DNA from: Pseudomonas sp. MAG733B
Lineage (GTDB): Bacteria; Pseudomonadota; Gammaproteobacteria; Pseudomonadales; Pseudomonadaceae
NCBI RefSeq assembly: GCF_036884845.1
Contig: NZ_CP145732.1
Location: 1,178,001-1,242,000, forward strand
Length of the DNA: 64,000 nt
Reading direction: 5' to 3'
The notes under the pieces were generated by a model. That model was given only the letters and a program-made list of their open reading frames with translations. It did no database searches and was not told the DNA's origin. Below are positions 1 to 9,027 of this stretch, in pieces. Both the position numbers and the translations under genes were made by a program. The first letter of the stretch is position 1; the number at the start of each line of letters is the position of its first letter.

Positions 1-727
1 TCAGCATCTCGCCGTGGGCCATGTTGATCACGCCGAGCAGGCCGAAGGTGATCGCCAGACCGAGGGCGGCGAGCAGCAGGATCGAGCCCAGCGACATGCC
101 GCTGAAGGCCTGCCCCAGAAGCTCGCCGACCAGCAGTTTGCGTTTGACTTGAGCGAGGCTGGTTTCAGCAGCGGTGCGCACATTGGCGTCGGTTTCGACG
201 CCTGGCTCCAGCAAGCTTTCGAGGCGGGTGCGGGCCAGTGGATCACCGGTTTCGCCGAGCAGGCGCACAGCGGCAAGACGCACGGCGGGGTCGGCGTCAA
301 CTAATTGCAGGTTGGCCAAGGCCAGGCTCAGGGCGGCGTGGACGCTTTCGTCCTGTTCGCCAGCGAGTTGCTTGTCGAGGAATTTCAGCTGTGCCGGTTT
401 GGCGCTTTTTTGCAGTTGCTGCGCGGCGGCCAGGCGAAGTTTGGCGTCGGCGGCGAGCAATTGATGACTGGCCAGGGCGGTGTCGATCAGACCCCGCAGG
501 CGGTTGTTCAGGCGCAAGGTTTTCGGCTGGCCGTCGACGGTCAATTCGCCTTGTTGCAGGGCGTTGATCAGTTCGACACGGGCCGGATCGGGCTGCGCGG
601 CCCAGGCTTCCAGCAGCTTGGCTTGCTGCACGGGATTGGCGGCGACGAAGTCTTCGGCGTCGCCGGCGTGAGTGGCCATTGGCAACAGGAAAAAAACACA
701 GGCGAGAAGCAAACGATAAAGGGACAT
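1..727 (-). CDS. urtB: Urea ABC transporter permease UrtB, N-terminal part (cut by window edge)
   Basis: Inner-membrane permease of the UrtABCDE urea importer, a branched-chain-amino-acid-type ABC system. The 242 visible codons begin with a signal-like segment ([15 protein letters not shown]), then an approximately 180-residue helical, Leu/Ala-rich extension typical of UrtB (repeats such as [13 protein letters not shown] and [12 protein letters not shown]), then the first membrane helix of the permease domain with the family motif [11 protein letters not shown] at the edge. The ATG at 725-727 is preceded by AGGA. It lies 127 bp downstream of urtA on the same strand, separated by a REP pair, so it is probably in the urtA operon. 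The C-terminal permease domain is outside the window. Confidence 0.9.
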   Translation of the reverse strand, partial: MSLYRLLLACVFFLLPMATHAGDAEDFVAANPVQQAKLLEAWAAQPDPARVELINALQQGELTVDGQPKTLRLNNRLRGLIDTALASHQLLAADAKLRLAAAQQLQKSAKPAQLKFLDKQLAGEQDESVHAALSLALANLQLVDADPAVRLAAVRLLGETGDPLARTRLESLLEPGVETDANVRTAAETSLAQVKRKLLVGELLGQAFSGMSLGSILLLAALGLAITFGLLGVINMAHGEML

Positions 728-755
728 AGCTACGTCCTGAAGGGCGACGACGGCC

Positions 756-834
756 CCTGTAGGAGCCGAGCTTGCTCGCGATGGCGGTGTGTCAGGCATA
801 CCGCTATCGCGAGCAAGCTCAGCTCCTGCAGGGT
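756..834. repeat. Inverted pair of REP elements between urtA and urtB
   Basis: A REP core (TGTAGGAGCCGAGCTTGCTCGCGAT) is followed about 25 bp later by its inverted copy (ATCGCGAGCAAGCTCAGCTCCTGCA). This is the usual paired, REPIN-like arrangement of fluorescens-group Pseudomonas. It lies inside the presumed urt operon, where it could form an mRNA stem-loop. Confidence 0.85.
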
Positions 835-854
835 TGAGGGCTTGTTCCTGTGGC

Positions 855-2120
855 TTAGTTGCTCTTCATCGCATAGTCCGGCTTCTTGTCGTTACCCGGA
901 ATGAACGGGCTCCACGGCTGGGCGCGGATCGGCCCTTCGGTCTGCCATACAACGTTGAACTGACCGTCGGCCTGGATCTCGCCGATCATCACTGGCTTGT
1001 GCAGGTGGTGGTTGGTCTTGTCCATGGTCAGGGTGTAGCCGGACGGTGCGGCAAAGGTCTGGCCGGCGAGGGCTTCACGGACTTTGTCGACGTCGGTGGA
1101 CTTGGCTTTTTCAGCGGCTTGCGCCCACATGTGGATGCCGACGTAAGTAGCTTCCATCGGGTCGTTGGTCACCGCTTTATCCGCGCCTGGCAGGTTGTGT
1201 TTCTTGGCGTAGGCTTTCCAGTCGGCGACGAATTTCTTGTTCGCCGGGTTCTCCACCGATTCGAAGTAGTTCCAGGCAGCGAGGTTGCCCACCAATGGTT
1301 TGGTGTCGATGCCGCGCAACTCTTCTTCGCCGACCGAGAACGCCACGACCGGAACGTCGGTGGCTTTCAGGCCCTGGTTCGCCAGTTCCTTATAGAACGG
1401 CACGTTGGAGTCGCCGTTGACGGTGGAGATAACGGCGGTTTTGCCACCGGCCGAGAACTTCTTGATGTTGGCGACGATGGTTTGATAGTCGCTGTGACCG
1501 AACGGGGTGTAGACCTCTTCGATGTCCTTGTCGGCCACGCCCTTGGAGTGCAGAAACGAGCGCAGGATTTTGTTGGTGGTACGCGGGTAGACGTAGTCGG
1601 TGCCGAGCAGGAAGTAGCGCTTGGCGCTGCCGCCTTCTTCGCTCATCAGGTATTCAACGGCAGGGATCGCTTGCTGGTTCGGCGCGGCGCCGGTGTAGAA
1701 CACGTTCGGCGACATTTCTTCGCCTTCGTACTGCACCGGGTAGAACAGCAGGCCATTGAGTTCTTCGAACACCGGCAACACCGATTTGCGCGACACGGAC
1801 GTCCAGCAACCGAACACCACGGCGACCTTGTCCTGGGTTAGCAGTTGACGGCCCTTTTCAGCGAACAGCGGCCAGTTCGACGCCGGGTCCACGACCACCG
1901 GCTCCAGCATCTTGCCGTTCACGCCGCCCTTGGCGTTGATCTCGTCGATGGTCATCAGCGCCATGTCTTTGAGCGACGTTTCGGAGATCGCCATGGTGCC
2001 GGACAACGAATGCAGAATACCGACCTTAATGGTCTCGGCGGCCTGGACAGTCCAGGTCATGCCCATCGCGGCAATGGATGCCGAGAGTGTGAAAGCCTTG
2101 ATCAAACTGCGACGCTTCAT
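855..2120 (-). CDS. urtA: Urea ABC transporter substrate-binding protein UrtA
   Basis: Periplasmic receptor that delivers urea to the UrtBCDE importer for use as a nitrogen source through urease. The 421 residues begin with a twin-arginine-like leader ([13 protein letters not shown]) and an Ala-X-Ala-type cleavage region near residue 27. The Leu/Ile/Val-binding fold follows, with the UrtA-typical stretches [32 protein letters not shown] and [12 protein letters not shown]. The ATG at 2118-2120 has a GGAG box. Full length for the family. It is the first gene of the operon (urtB follows) and has a sigma-54-type promoter upstream, which fits nitrogen control by NtrC. Confidence 0.95.
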   Translation of the reverse strand: MKRRSLIKAFTLSASIAAMGMTWTVQAAETIKVGILHSLSGTMAISETSLKDMALMTIDEINAKGGVNGKMLEPVVVDPASNWPLFAEKGRQLLTQDKVAVVFGCWTSVSRKSVLPVFEELNGLLFYPVQYEGEEMSPNVFYTGAAPNQQAIPAVEYLMSEEGGSAKRYFLLGTDYVYPRTTNKILRSFLHSKGVADKDIEEVYTPFGHSDYQTIVANIKKFSAGGKTAVISTVNGDSNVPFYKELANQGLKATDVPVVAFSVGEEELRGIDTKPLVGNLAAWNYFESVENPANKKFVADWKAYAKKHNLPGADKAVTNDPMEATYVGIHMWAQAAEKAKSTDVDKVREALAGQTFAAPSGYTLTMDKTNHHLHKPVMIGEIQADGQFNVVWQTEGPIRAQPWSPFIPGNDKKPDYAMKSN

Positions 2121-2184
2121 TGTGCGATCTCCATGAACTTATGAATTTTCTTGGTTGGCAGATGCGGACTACTGAAGGGTCTTT

Positions 2185-2200
2185 AGCAAGGGCTGTGCCC
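2185..2200 (-). promoter_or_regulatory. Candidate sigma-54 promoter of urtA
   Basis: Read on the minus strand the sequence is GGGCAC-AGCCC-TTGCT. It matches the -24/-12 consensus TGGCAC-N5-TTGCW at every position except the first T. The implied transcription start is about 12 bp further on, near 2174, leaving a leader of about 54 nt to the urtA ATG. Short inverted motifs of the type TGGTGC/GCGCCA around 2250-2305 might be NtrC sites, but they do not match the NtrC consensus well. Confidence 0.6.
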
Positions 2201-2330
2201 GGTCGGGAAAAGGCAGGGAAATGTCGTTTCAGAGCGGTTGCGCGGTTGGGTGGCGCACCATGAAGGGACGGCTTGCGTGCACTGGTGCGCTGCAATGCGC
2301 CACATTGGGGCGGACAACACCGATCAAAAC

Positions 2331-2420
2331 TGTGGGAGCGGGCTTGCTCGCGAAGAGGGTGTGTCAGTCACCATTTATGTTTTCTGACACACCGCATTCG
2401 CGAGCAAGCCCGCTCCCACA
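2331..2420. repeat. Inverted pair of REP elements
   Basis: TGTGGGAGCGGGCTTGCTCGCGAA and its inverted partner TTCGCGAGCAAGCCCGCTCCCACA flank a 42-bp spacer that itself contains inverted GTGTCAG/CTGACAC. The pair sits just past the stop codon of the FecCD-type permease, separating that operon from the urtA promoter. The 315 bp between urtA and the permease gene hold only this pair and the urtA promoter. Confidence 0.85.
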
Positions 2421-2435
2421 TTGAATAGTGTTGGA

Positions 2436-3446
2436 TCAGCGGCGACGCATCAGGCCGATAAAGAACAAACCACCAATAGCTGCGGTGGCCACACCAATGG
2501 GCAAGTCTTCCGGGGCGATCATCGTGCGGGCGGCAACATCGACCCAAACCAGAAACACACTGCCGAGCAACATGCACACCGGCAGCAATCTTCGGTGTTC
2601 AGCCCCGACCAGGCGCCGCGCAATGTGCGGCACCATCAGCCCGACAAAACCGATCGAGCCGCTGATCGACACCAGCACGCCGGTCATCAATGAGGCAATC
2701 AAAAACACCCGCAGGCGAACGGTGCGCGCATTCAATCCCAGGGTCACCGCCGTTTGTTCGCCGGCCATCAACGCATTCAACGGTCGCGCCATGCCCAGCA
2801 GCAAAACCAGGCCGAGCAGCACACTGACGGCTGGCACAGCCAACAACTCCCAACGCGCCAGCCCGAGGCCGCCAAGCATCCAGAACATCACCGCCGAACT
2901 GGCGCGGTGGTCGCCCATGAACAGCAGCAAGTTAGCGATTGCCATCATGACGAACGACACCGCCACACCGCACAGCAACAGCCGATCACTGTCCAGGCGA
3001 CCGTGACGGCTGGCGATCATCAGCACCACCAGCATGCTCAGCAGCGCACCGATAAATGCCGCGATGGGCAAGGTGAGCAGGCCGACGATTTCACCGACGT
3101 GCAGCACCACGATCACCGCGCCGAGCGTCGCGCCAGAGGTGACCCCGAGCAAATGCGGATCGGCCAGCGGATTGCGCGTCACCGCTTGCAGCACCGCACC
3201 GATCAGCGCCAGCCCAGCACCGACCAATGCCCCAAGCAACATGCGCGGCACGCGGATCAACCAGACGATGTGTTCCTGTCCGGCGCTCCAGTCCGGCACA
3301 CCGAAGTCGAACAGCTTGTGCAACAGAATCCGCCACACCACGTCCACCGGTACCCGCGCCGGACCGAAGCCCAGCGACACCACGCACGACACCAGCAACA
3401 GCGCGCCGAGGGCAACCAACAGCAAGGCGTAGCGACGATTGATCAT
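2436..3446 (-). CDS. FecCD-family ABC transporter permease (iron/B12/metal-chelate type)
   Basis: Polytopic permease of a binding-protein-dependent importer of the FecCD/BtuC family. These normally move ferric siderophores, haem or cobalamin. The 336 residues include the family motifs RVPRMLLGALVGAGLALIGA near the N-terminus, GVTSGATLGA, and GFVGLMVPHIARRL near the C-terminus, with about nine to ten hydrophobic segments. It overlaps the upstream binding-protein gene by 4 bp (ATGA), so the two are translationally coupled. It is the last gene of the ATPase, binding-protein, permease operon. The substrate cannot be read from the sequence: neighbours argue for a copper or cobalt/corrinoid compound as much as for iron. 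Confidence 0.85.
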   Translation of the reverse strand: MINRRYALLLVALGALLLVSCVVSLGFGPARVPVDVVWRILLHKLFDFGVPDWSAGQEHIVWLIRVPRMLLGALVGAGLALIGAVLQAVTRNPLADPHLLGVTSGATLGAVIVVLHVGEIVGLLTLPIAAFIGALLSMLVVLMIASRHGRLDSDRLLLCGVAVSFVMMAIANLLLFMGDHRASSAVMFWMLGGLGLARWELLAVPAVSVLLGLVLLLGMARPLNALMAGEQTAVTLGLNARTVRLRVFLIASLMTGVLVSISGSIGFVGLMVPHIARRLVGAEHRRLLPVCMLLGSVFLVWVDVAARTMIAPEDLPIGVATAAIGGLFFIGLMRRR

Positions 3447-4393
3447 GCGCCGTGGAAACCCTTGGCCAGGGTTTCGACGGCCAGCACGTTATCGATCCCC
3501 GGCGTGGCCTGCACATAAGGAATGACGATGAAGCGCTGGTGCTTGATTGCGTCCACCGATTGCAGCGCCATGTTGCTGCGCAAGAATTCAATCTTCTGTG
3601 CGGCGGTGACTTCGCCGTAGTCGACGATCACGATCACCTGCGGATTGCGCTCGACCACGTTCTCCCAGTTGACCCGGGTCCAGCTCGCGTCGACGTCGTC
3701 GAGAATGTTTTGCCCGCCCGCCGCATCGATCAGCGCTTGCGGCATGCCCAAACGGCCGGACGTCATCGCCCGGTCTTCGCCACTGTCGTACAGGAACACC
3801 CGTGGTTTGTCGGCGGGCAGGTCTTTGCGAATCTCGGTGACTTGCGTCTGCATCCTGGCGATGACCGCGTTGGCGCGATCCTGCACGTCGAAGATTTTGC
3901 CGAGGTTGCGCAGGTCGTTGTAGGTGTCTTCCAGACTGGCCGGCGGACGCTTCATCACGAAGGCGCAAGATTCGGTCAACTCATACACATTGATACCCAG
4001 CGGTTGCAGGGTTTGCGGTGTGAGATCACCGCCGACGCGCATGCCGTAATCCCAACCGGCGAAGAAGAAATCGACGTTGGCATTGAGCAGGGTTTCCACC
4101 GACGGGTACTTGGCCGCCAGCTCCGGCAAGCCGTCGAGGATGGTCTGCATCTCGGGCGTCACCGACTTCCAGCCAGACACGCCGCTGTAGCCGGCCATCT
4201 GCGGCTTGAGGCCGAGGGCGAGCATCATCTGGGTCATGTTGATGTCGTGGCTGACCGCGTGTTTCGGCGCTTGCTGGAAGGTCACCTCACGGTTGCAGCT
4301 CTGGATCGTCAACGGGTAGTGCGTGGCCTCGGCGAATGCCTGGGCGCTGCCGAGCATCAGAACGAGGGAAAGGCTGGAGCGCAGAAAATTCAT
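3443..4393 (-). CDS. ABC transporter periplasmic substrate-binding protein (FepB/BtuF-like)
   Basis: Periplasmic receptor of the FecCD-type importer. The 316 residues start with a Sec signal peptide (hydrophobic segment SLSLVLMLGSA, cleavage after AFA near residue 22). A two-lobed TroA-like fold follows: 'PKHAVSHDINMTQMMLALGL' in lobe one and 'YDSGEDRAMTSGRLGMPQAL' after the linker helix. Related proteins bind siderophores, haem or B12. It overlaps the ATPase gene before it and the permease gene after it by 4 bp each. The Met/His-containing HDINMTQMM patch is worth noting in this copper-rich setting, but that it binds metal is only a guess. Confidence 0.85.
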   Translation of the reverse strand: MNFLRSSLSLVLMLGSAQAFAEATHYPLTIQSCNREVTFQQAPKHAVSHDINMTQMMLALGLKPQMAGYSGVSGWKSVTPEMQTILDGLPELAAKYPSVETLLNANVDFFFAGWDYGMRVGGDLTPQTLQPLGINVYELTESCAFVMKRPPASLEDTYNDLRNLGKIFDVQDRANAVIARMQTQVTEIRKDLPADKPRVFLYDSGEDRAMTSGRLGMPQALIDAAGGQNILDDVDASWTRVNWENVVERNPQVIVIVDYGEVTAAQKIEFLRSNMALQSVDAIKHQRFIVIPYVQATPGIDNVLAVETLAKGFHGA

Positions 4394-5178
4394 GGTTGGG
4401 TTATCCAGGTAATTCGTGGGTAGCCGTGCAGGGGATGTTCATCGATGAGCGCGTCGACGCCGAACACGTTGCGTAGCAGCGCAGCGTTGAGGACTTCTTT
4501 TGGCGTGCCGCTGGCCACGATGCGACCGTGATTGATCACATACAGCCGATCACAAAACGCCGCGGCCAGATTCAGGTCATGGATGCTGGCCAGAGTGCCG
4601 ATCTTCAAGCGCTTGACCAGCTGCAACAGCTCCAGCTGATAGCGTGGGTCGAGGTGATTGGTCGGCTCGTCGAGGATCAGCAGTTGCGGTTGCTGGGCCA
4701 GGGCGCGGGCGAGAATCACCCGCTGTTTTTCACCGCCGGAGAGGGTGGAGAAGGCATGGTCGTCGAAGCCCTTGAGGCCAACGGATTGCAACGCCTGATC
4801 AACTAGTCGGGCGTCTTCCAACGTGTCGCCATCGAACAGGCCTTTGTGCGGCGTGCGCCCCATGGCGACCACTTCTTCCACGGTCAGGCCGAAGGCATCG
4901 GGAAACTCTTGCAGCACCACGGCGATGCGTTGCGCGCACCACCGTGAGGATTGCTTCCAGACGTTTTGATGGTCGAGCCGGACCTCGCCGATTTCCGGTT
5001 TGCTGAAGCGCCAGGCACAACGCAGCAGGCTGGTCTTGCCGCTACCGTTGGGGCCGATCAACCCGACAAACTCCCCGGCAGCCACGTGCAGCGAGGCATC
5101 GCGCAGCTGGAACTGGTGATGACAGTGACCGTGGCCGAGGGGTGTCCATGCGAGGTTTGTGAGGTTCAGCGAGGTCAT
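4390..5178 (-). CDS. ABC transporter ATP-binding protein (FecE/BtuD-like)
   Basis: Cytoplasmic ATPase of the same importer, first gene of its three-gene operon. The 262 residues carry Walker A GPNGSGKTS near residue 43, the Q-loop region VVLQEFPDAFGL, the signature LSGGEKQR, Walker B LLILDEPTNHLD and a switch His in SIHDLNLAA. This is the normal layout and length for the FecE/BtuD/HmuV group. The ATG at 5176-5178 has only a weak ribosome site. Upstream lie a REP pair and, 158 bp away, the end of the PepSY gene, so the operon may be read through from the copper genes or have its own promoter. Confidence 0.9.
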   Translation of the reverse strand: MTSLNLTNLAWTPLGHGHCHHQFQLRDASLHVAAGEFVGLIGPNGSGKTSLLRCAWRFSKPEIGEVRLDHQNVWKQSSRWCAQRIAVVLQEFPDAFGLTVEEVVAMGRTPHKGLFDGDTLEDARLVDQALQSVGLKGFDDHAFSTLSGGEKQRVILARALAQQPQLLILDEPTNHLDPRYQLELLQLVKRLKIGTLASIHDLNLAAAFCDRLYVINHGRIVASGTPKEVLNAALLRNVFGVDALIDEHPLHGYPRITWITQP

Positions 5179-5208
5179 GCAGTGGCTCTTGAGGTGATGC
5201 TAATGGCC

Positions 5209-5276
5209 CCATCGCTGGCAAGCCAGCTCCCACAGGTTTTGCGCAAGGCCTGTGGGAGCGAGCTTGCTCGCGATGG
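5209..5276. repeat. Inverted pair of REP elements, opposite orientation to most others
   Basis: CATCGCTGGCAAGCCAGCTCCCACAGG is followed by CCTGTGGGAGCGAGCTTGCTCGCGATG, so the two GGAG ends point towards each other across a short spacer. The first copy has the GCTGGCAAGCCAGC variant core and the second GAGCTTGCTC, so the pair is not a simple duplication. Confidence 0.8.
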
Positions 5277-5336
5277 GGTCGGGGTGACATGCGCGGGGAT
5301 TCTACAGACATCTCTAAACCGCGCATCTCGCCTGTT

Positions 5337-6716
5337 TCATGATGAAGATGAGGCCGACTCAGTCTGTCGAGTGAAGCGCGACAACACCACGCGATCCAGC
5401 AACCACACCACCACCAAGGAAGCCCCCACCAACGGGAACGCCACCGCCAGCGCGAACATGATCACCATCGCGGTTTTCCATTTCGGCAGGTCGTGGCGCA
5501 GCGGCGGTACGCCGAACTTGCCTTGCGGACGACGCTTCCACCAGATCACCACACCGCTGACGGCGCTGAGCAGGATCATCAGGCAGATCAGCAACACGAT
5601 GATCTGGTTGACCACACCGAACATCTTGCCTTCGTGCAGCATCACGCCGATTTCCGTGGCACGGGCGACGGTGCCGTATTGCTCGTAGCGCACATCGGCG
5701 AGGACCTTGCCGGTGTACTGATCGACATGCAGGGTGGCATCGTTGCGCGGGTCATCGGCGAACACGGCGATGGTGAATACGCCGGTGGCAGTGGTCGGGA
5801 AGGTGATGCTGTAACCCGGTTCAACCTTGCTTTGGGTGGCGATGTTCTGCACATCTTGCAGGCTGATGGTCGGCGCGGCCGGGCCGGCTTGTGCGCCACC
5901 GTGGGCCATGTGTTCGGCGTGATCGCCGGACATCGGCATCGGTGTGTTTTCCATGGCCCATGGCACGGTCTGGCGGGTGGCGCTGTTGAGGCTGCGAGCC
6001 TCGACATCGGACTTCGGAACGTCATCCCACATCGCCGCCGGAAACACGTTCCAAACGGCCGCGTACTGTTGGCCCCAGAAGCCGGTCCAGGTCATGCCGC
6101 TGAGCAACATCACCAGCAACAGGGACGCGCCCCAGAACCCGGTGACGGCGTGCAAGTCGCGCCACAAGATGCGGCCGCGACTGCTCAAGCGCGGCCACAA
6201 AATGCCCGCTGCCTGACCGCGCGGCCACCACAGGAACACTCCGGAAACCACCAGCACCACGCCCCAACCGGCGGCCATTTCAACCAACCGGTCACCGACG
6301 GTGCCAATCATCAACTCGCCGTGGATCGCCCGCGCGATTGCTTGCAGGTTCTTCTTGGCGTCTTGCTCGCCGAGGATGTCGCCGTGGTACGGATCGACGA
6401 ATACGTTCAGTTCGTTGCCAGCGTTGAGCACGACAAACTGCGCGCTGCGTTCGGCGTTCACCGGTGGCAGGTACTGCTTGATCGTGCCTTGTGGATACGA
6501 GTCCTTGACGCGCTTGAGCAGGTCGTCGGCCGGGATCGTGTGATGGCCGGCGGGGACGTTGAGCAAGCTGCTGTACATCAGCGAGTCGAGCTGCGGTTTG
6601 AACAGGTAAATGGTGCCGGTCAGGGCCAGCATCACCATGAATGGCGCAACGAACAATCCGGCATAGAAATGCCAGCGCCAGGCCAGGTTGTAGAAATTCA
6701 CTTTGGGCTGTTTCAT
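5337..6716 (-). CDS. PepSY-associated transmembrane domain protein
   Basis: Inner-membrane protein of the PepSY_TM family, which includes periplasmic reductase-like components found next to TonB receptors for iron or copper. The 459 residues have a first helix near 14-36 (WRWHFYAGLFVAPFMVMLAL), further helices around 160-230 and two near the C-terminus (IIVLLICLMILLSAVSGVVI and MVIMFALAVAFPLVGASLV). Two PepSY-like periplasmic stretches lie between them, plus a His/Met-rich loop (MPMSGDHAEHMAHGG) that could bind copper. I chose the ATG at 6714-6716, which has GCGGAG upstream; the longer frame runs through a REP element. It lies 109 bp downstream of the OprC gene. Confidence 0.85.
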   Translation of the reverse strand: MKQPKVNFYNLAWRWHFYAGLFVAPFMVMLALTGTIYLFKPQLDSLMYSSLLNVPAGHHTIPADDLLKRVKDSYPQGTIKQYLPPVNAERSAQFVVLNAGNELNVFVDPYHGDILGEQDAKKNLQAIARAIHGELMIGTVGDRLVEMAAGWGVVLVVSGVFLWWPRGQAAGILWPRLSSRGRILWRDLHAVTGFWGASLLLVMLLSGMTWTGFWGQQYAAVWNVFPAAMWDDVPKSDVEARSLNSATRQTVPWAMENTPMPMSGDHAEHMAHGGAQAGPAAPTISLQDVQNIATQSKVEPGYSITFPTTATGVFTIAVFADDPRNDATLHVDQYTGKVLADVRYEQYGTVARATEIGVMLHEGKMFGVVNQIIVLLICLMILLSAVSGVVIWWKRRPQGKFGVPPLRHDLPKWKTAMVIMFALAVAFPLVGASLVVVWLLDRVVLSRFTRQTESASSSS

Positions 6717-6775
6717 CACGTGTGCTCCGCTTGGCTTGGATCTTTTAGTTGTGTGTTGGCGGTTGCTGCGCAACC

Positions 6776-6804
6776 GATCGCGAGCAGGCTCGCTCCTACA
6801 GGGG
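6776..6804. repeat. Single REP element
   Basis: GATCGCGAGCAGGCTCGCTCCTACAGG, one REP core without a partner, in the 109-bp gap between the OprC and PepSY genes. Confidence 0.75.
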
Positions 6805-6825
6805 AGCGGGCTGCCCACGAAACGC

Positions 6826-8943
6826 TTAGAAACTCATGTCCACCTTCGTCCAGAGCGTGCGCCCCGGTTCCTTGATGGCTTGCGGGTCATTGGCCGGGTA
6901 GCCGAAACCGGCGTTGCCGGCCAGGTTCAAGTGTTCGGCGTAGGCCTTGCCGAACAGGTTGTCGACGCCGCTGCTGACCTTCCAGTTGCTATTGATCCGA
7001 TAGGCACCGTTAAGTGAGAACACGGCGAAACCGGGTGTCTTGTCGAAGTCCTTGCCGACCACGTTGCCTTTGTTCTGGTCGATGCGGTTTTGCGCGGCGA
7101 CCACTCTCCACAGTGCGCCGGCGCTCCAGTTGTCTTTGCTATAGGTCAGGCCGAAACGAGCATCCAGCGGTGGCATTTGCGGCAATGCACTGCCATCGCT
7201 GCTGTTCTTTCCCCAGGCGTAGGCCAGGGTCGCATCGGCTTTCCAGTTTTGGGTGAAATTGTAGGCAGCGCCCAGTTCGCCACCCATGATTCGCGCGTCG
7301 ATGTTCTCGGCTTGCGAGGTCATGCCCATCATCCCGGGCGTGTAGTTGAACAGGATGTAATCGCGTACCTGGCCGACGTAGGCCGAGGCCCAGGCTTCGA
7401 GAACTTCGGTCTTGTATTGCAGGCCGAAGTCGAGCTGAGTGGTTTTTTCCGGCTTGATCGAATCGAAGGCATTCACCGACCCGGCGGGGCCGGAGTTGGG
7501 CGAAAACAGCTCCCAGTAATCCGGGAACCGCTGGGTATGCCCCACGCCCGCATACAACGTGGTCGGGCTATCGGCCAGGTCGTGTTCGTAACGGATGAAA
7601 CCGCTCGGCAAGGTATCGGCGCGGGTGTCGTCGGCGGTCGGGTTCGGCCGGGTCATCATTCCCGAGCCGGTGGTCTGGCGAAAATCCTTGGCCGAAGCGC
7701 GGTCCAGGCGTGCACCGCTGATCAGTCGTTCACGCTCGGCGGCGTACCAGGTCAGCTCGCCAAACATCCCGTAGTTATGGAAGTCGGCATCCTTGGTGTA
7801 CGGCAGGTCCTTGTAGGTGTCGATGCCCATCGCGCTGCGTTGACGATGCTCATTGGTTTGCGCGTCGATGCCGCTGATCAATTGCACATCGGCCCAGCGC
7901 CAGGTGCCCTTGATTCGCGCGCCGAGGGTACGGCGGTCGACGTTGGACGCCATCGGCCCGGCCATCATTCCGGTGCCGGACGGCGTGCGCAGGGTGTAGT
8001 TGTCCATGACGTGGTCGGCGTAGTTGTAGTAGACCTGCGCCTCGAGTTTTTCCATCACGTCGCTGATGTTGGATTTCTCGAAACGCAGGCCGAGACTTTC
8101 GCGCTTGAACTGCGAGCCGTCCATGCCGCGCCCGGCGTAACGCGCCTCACCGTCACCTTTGCCGGCAGTCAGCTCCAGCAGGGTGTCGGCATCCGGGGTC
8201 CAGCCGAGTGCAACGTCGCCGTTCCATTTGTCATAGCGCGACGGGACGGTGTCGTTGTTGCCATCCCGATAGTCGTCGGCATGCGCGGTGTTGCCGATAA
8301 CTCGCACATAGCCCAATGGCCCACCGGCAGCCGCGTCGACCACTTTGTCGAAGCGGCCGTTGGAACCGGCCAACACGCTCGCGTTTACCCGTGTGCCGAG
8401 CTCGCCGAAGCTTTCCGGTTCGCGATCGAAAAGGATGGTGCCTGCCGAAGCGCCTGGGCCCCAGAGCACGGTTTGCGGGCCTTTGATCACGGTCAGCTTG
8501 TCGTAGGTTTCCGGCGAGATGTACGAGGTTGGCGCGTCCATCCGACCTGGGCAGGCGCCGAGCATCATGCCGCCGTTGGTGAGGATGTTCAGGCGCGAAC
8601 CGAACATGCCGCGCAGCACCGGGTCACCGTTGGTGCCGCCATTGCGAACCTGGGCGAAACCCGGAATGGTCTTCAGATAGTCCGAGCCATCGCTGGCCGG
8701 CACCGGTTGGCGCGGGTCTTTCGGGTTGGTAACGATGGTCAGCGGTGAACTCGGAGCAATGGCGGTGATGACCGTCGGGCTCAGTTCTTCACTGTGACCG
8801 GCGTGTTCATCGGCCAGCGCGGAGGGCGCCAGCAACGCACTGCACAGAATCGCAGTGGCGTGCCTGAAACGAATGCTGGATTCGTTCTGGGTAAAAATGG
8901 CTTGGGCAGGGCTCAAGCCTGTGTCAGCAGAAAACCTGGACAT
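6826..8943 (-). CDS. oprC: TonB-dependent outer-membrane copper receptor, OprC type
   Basis: Outer-membrane beta-barrel receptor with plug domain; the P. aeruginosa homologue OprC binds copper. With the ATG at 8941-8943 (GGAAA upstream) it has 705 residues: a long leader with a hydrophobic stretch (TAILCSALLAPSALA) before HAGHSEEL, a plug with 'LTVIKGPQTVLWGPGASAGTI', and a barrel ending in aromatic VDMSF. Both halves of the known OprC copper site are present: CxxxM as C131-PGR-M135 and HxM as H311-V-M313. Extra Met pairs occur in extracellular loops (GTGMMAGPM, GMMGM). It is the fourth gene of the copper operon. An alternative start four codons upstream (8955) is possible. Confidence 0.92.
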   Translation of the reverse strand: MSRFSADTGLSPAQAIFTQNESSIRFRHATAILCSALLAPSALADEHAGHSEELSPTVITAIAPSSPLTIVTNPKDPRQPVPASDGSDYLKTIPGFAQVRNGGTNGDPVLRGMFGSRLNILTNGGMMLGACPGRMDAPTSYISPETYDKLTVIKGPQTVLWGPGASAGTILFDREPESFGELGTRVNASVLAGSNGRFDKVVDAAAGGPLGYVRVIGNTAHADDYRDGNNDTVPSRYDKWNGDVALGWTPDADTLLELTAGKGDGEARYAGRGMDGSQFKRESLGLRFEKSNISDVMEKLEAQVYYNYADHVMDNYTLRTPSGTGMMAGPMASNVDRRTLGARIKGTWRWADVQLISGIDAQTNEHRQRSAMGIDTYKDLPYTKDADFHNYGMFGELTWYAAERERLISGARLDRASAKDFRQTTGSGMMTRPNPTADDTRADTLPSGFIRYEHDLADSPTTLYAGVGHTQRFPDYWELFSPNSGPAGSVNAFDSIKPEKTTQLDFGLQYKTEVLEAWASAYVGQVRDYILFNYTPGMMGMTSQAENIDARIMGGELGAAYNFTQNWKADATLAYAWGKNSSDGSALPQMPPLDARFGLTYSKDNWSAGALWRVVAAQNRIDQNKGNVVGKDFDKTPGFAVFSLNGAYRINSNWKVSSGVDNLFGKAYAEHLNLAGNAGFGYPANDPQAIKEPGRTLWTKVDMSF

Positions 8944-9027
8944 GACAATTTCCATCGAACAGTCGTAAACGACACGGCCGACAACCAGAAGCTGTCTTCT
9001 CAACCGTGTGAAATCAGGGGTGGCTGT

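Noticed and set aside
2288..2302. Second sigma-54-like site (TGGCGC and TTGC on the minus strand)
   Set aside because: Only one base separates the two boxes instead of five, so the -24/-12 spacing is wrong.
6717..6818. 34-residue N-terminal extension of the PepSY protein
   Set aside because: The extension is translated REP sequence; the ATG at 6716 has a ribosome site and gives a family-like N-terminus. The same reasoning was used for prmA, purD and yciH.
7090..8748. Long open frame (552 codons) opposite oprC
   Set aside because: It is the antisense shadow of a well-supported TonB receptor gene; the translated sequence has no recognisable motifs and no ribosome site.
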